This document shows, one piece after another, positions 5,142 to 5,949 of a DNA stretch of 5,949 nucleotides (positions are counted from its first letter, which is position 1; the number at the start of each line of letters is the position of its first letter). This stretch comes from Methylovulum sp. (GTDB taxonomy: Bacteria; Pseudomonadota; Gammaproteobacteria; Methylococcales; Methylomonadaceae). The stretch spans positions 1 to 5,949 of the forward strand of contig JAQTNZ010000177.1 in assembly GCA_028713595.1 (NCBI GenBank). The letters are read 5' to 3'. Both the position numbers and the translations under genes were made by a program. The notes under the pieces were generated by a model. The model was given only the letters and a program-made list of their open reading frames with translations. It did not search any database and was not told where the DNA came from.

Positions 5142-5949
5142 GGCTCATGCCTTGTGCCAGCAAATCCAATTGTGTTTCACTAAAGTCTTGGTAATTTTCT
5201 TGCCATTGTGACAAATGGCTGACTTTCGTGACTTGTACCGCCGTCACTTTATACTCAGGACAGTTGGTCGCCCAATCCGAGTTGTCGGTGGTGATGACGT
5301 TGGCACCGGATTCGGGGAAATGGAAGGTGGTGTACACCACGCCCGGTTGTACCCGCTCACTGACCAAGGCGCGTAACACGGTTTCACCGGCACGGCTTTT
5401 AATGCCGACCCAGTCATCCGTGTTCAGGCCACGGTCTTCGGCATCATGTGGATGGATTTCCAAGCGGTCTTCCGAATGCCATTGGTTATTCTCGGTACGG
5501 CGGGTTTGAGCACCGACATTGTATTGCGACAAGATGCGGCCAGTGGTCAGGATGAGCGGGAACATCGGCGTGACACGCTCTTGTGTGGCGACATAATCGG
5601 TCAGCATGAACAAGCCTTTACCGTTGTCACGCATAAATTCTTCAACGTGCATGATCGGTGTGCCTTCTGGTGACTCATCGTTACAAGGCCATTGGATGCT
5701 GCCCAGCTCATCAATTTTTTCGTAACTGACTCCGGCAAACGTTGGGGTCAGGGCGGCGATTTCCGCCATGATTTCAGACGGATGGCTGTAATTCATCGGA
5801 TAGCCCATCGCGTTTGATAGCAATTGGGTGATTTCCCAATCCTGATAACCGGCCAACGGGGTCATCACTTTACGCACCGGCGAAATACGCCGCTCGGCAT
5901 TGGTGAAGGTGCCGCTTTTTTCTAAGAAAGATGCACCAGGCAAGAAGAC
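5134..5949 (-). CDS. fdsA: NAD-dependent formate dehydrogenase alpha (catalytic) subunit, C-terminal 271 residues (5' end outside window)
   Basis: This is the catalytic bis-MGD molybdenum or tungsten subunit of soluble formate dehydrogenase, which oxidises formate to CO2. Only the C-terminal part is visible; the frame is open to the right edge, so the TTG at 5943 is an internal leucine and not a start. The visible part begins inside the molybdopterin oxidoreductase domain with VFLPGASFLEKSGTFTNAER. It continues through PLAGYQDWEITQLLSNAMGYPM into the C-terminal molydopterin dinucleotide-binding domain (about residues 130-240 of the visible part). That domain contains LTTGRILSQYNVGAQTRRT, FHFPESGANVITTD and NCPEYKVTAVQV. 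The active-site cysteine or selenocysteine and the N-terminal iron-sulfur domain lie outside the window. FdhD and FdsD immediately downstream identify the Fds-type cytoplasmic complex. Metal preference cannot be decided here. Confidence 0.95.
   Translation of the reverse strand, partial: VFLPGASFLEKSGTFTNAERRISPVRKVMTPLAGYQDWEITQLLSNAMGYPMNYSHPSEIMAEIAALTPTFAGVSYEKIDELGSIQWPCNDESPEGTPIMHVEEFMRDNGKGLFMLTDYVATQERVTPMFPLILTTGRILSQYNVGAQTRRTENNQWHSEDRLEIHPHDAEDRGLNTDDWVGIKSRAGETVLRALVSERVQPGVVYTTFHFPESGANVITTDNSDWATNCPEYKVTAVQVTKVSHLSQWQENYQDFSETQLDLLAQGMSHG

Overview
The window reads as a chromosomal segment of a gammaproteobacterium with roughly balanced base composition. The combination of a tungsten/molybdenum NAD-dependent formate dehydrogenase of the Fds type, a Pseudomonas-like hemoprotein sulfite reductase with a DUF934 partner and an NhaD antiporter would suit a methylotroph such as a type I methanotroph. 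That assignment is inference, because no ribosomal or other phylogenetic marker is present.

Layout, left to right: (1) 1-1068, minus strand, the N-terminal 356 residues of an NhaD-type Na+/H+ antiporter that runs off the left edge. It has a GTG start, a strong ribosome binding site and an apparent signal peptide. (2) 1069-1224, a divergent intergenic region with a good sigma-70-type promoter for the rightward genes, a small dyad and a weaker candidate promoter for nhaD. (3) 1225-3319, plus strand, a sulfite reductase gene (cysI) overlapping a DUF934 gene that carries one in-frame TAG at 3137-3139, followed by a strong intrinsic terminator at 3346-3382. (4) 3466-3976, plus strand, a two-gene toxin-antitoxin cassette: an antitoxin without a recognisable YefM N-terminus overlapping a Txe/YoeB-family mRNA interferase. 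(5) 4031-4067, a perfect-armed hairpin between convergent genes. (6) 4075-5949, minus strand, the distal part of a formate dehydrogenase operon in the order fdsA (C-terminal 271 residues, running off the right edge), fdhD/fdsC and fdsD.

Functionally, CysI reduces sulfite to sulfide for cysteine synthesis, and DUF934 proteins are its usual, poorly characterised operon partner. FdsA is the catalytic subunit of formate dehydrogenase, FdhD/FdsC is the sulfurtransferase that activates its molybdenum cofactor, and FdsD is the small delta subunit. The toxin-antitoxin pair sits as an independent unit between the cys terminator and the fds hairpin.

Most of the window is ordinary metabolism. The points that stand out are the single nonsense codon in an otherwise intact DUF934 frame, and the pairing of a Txe/YoeB toxin with an antitoxin that does not look like YefM. 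I see no CRISPR array, insertion sequence, tRNA or rRNA, and no convincing new multi-gene system.
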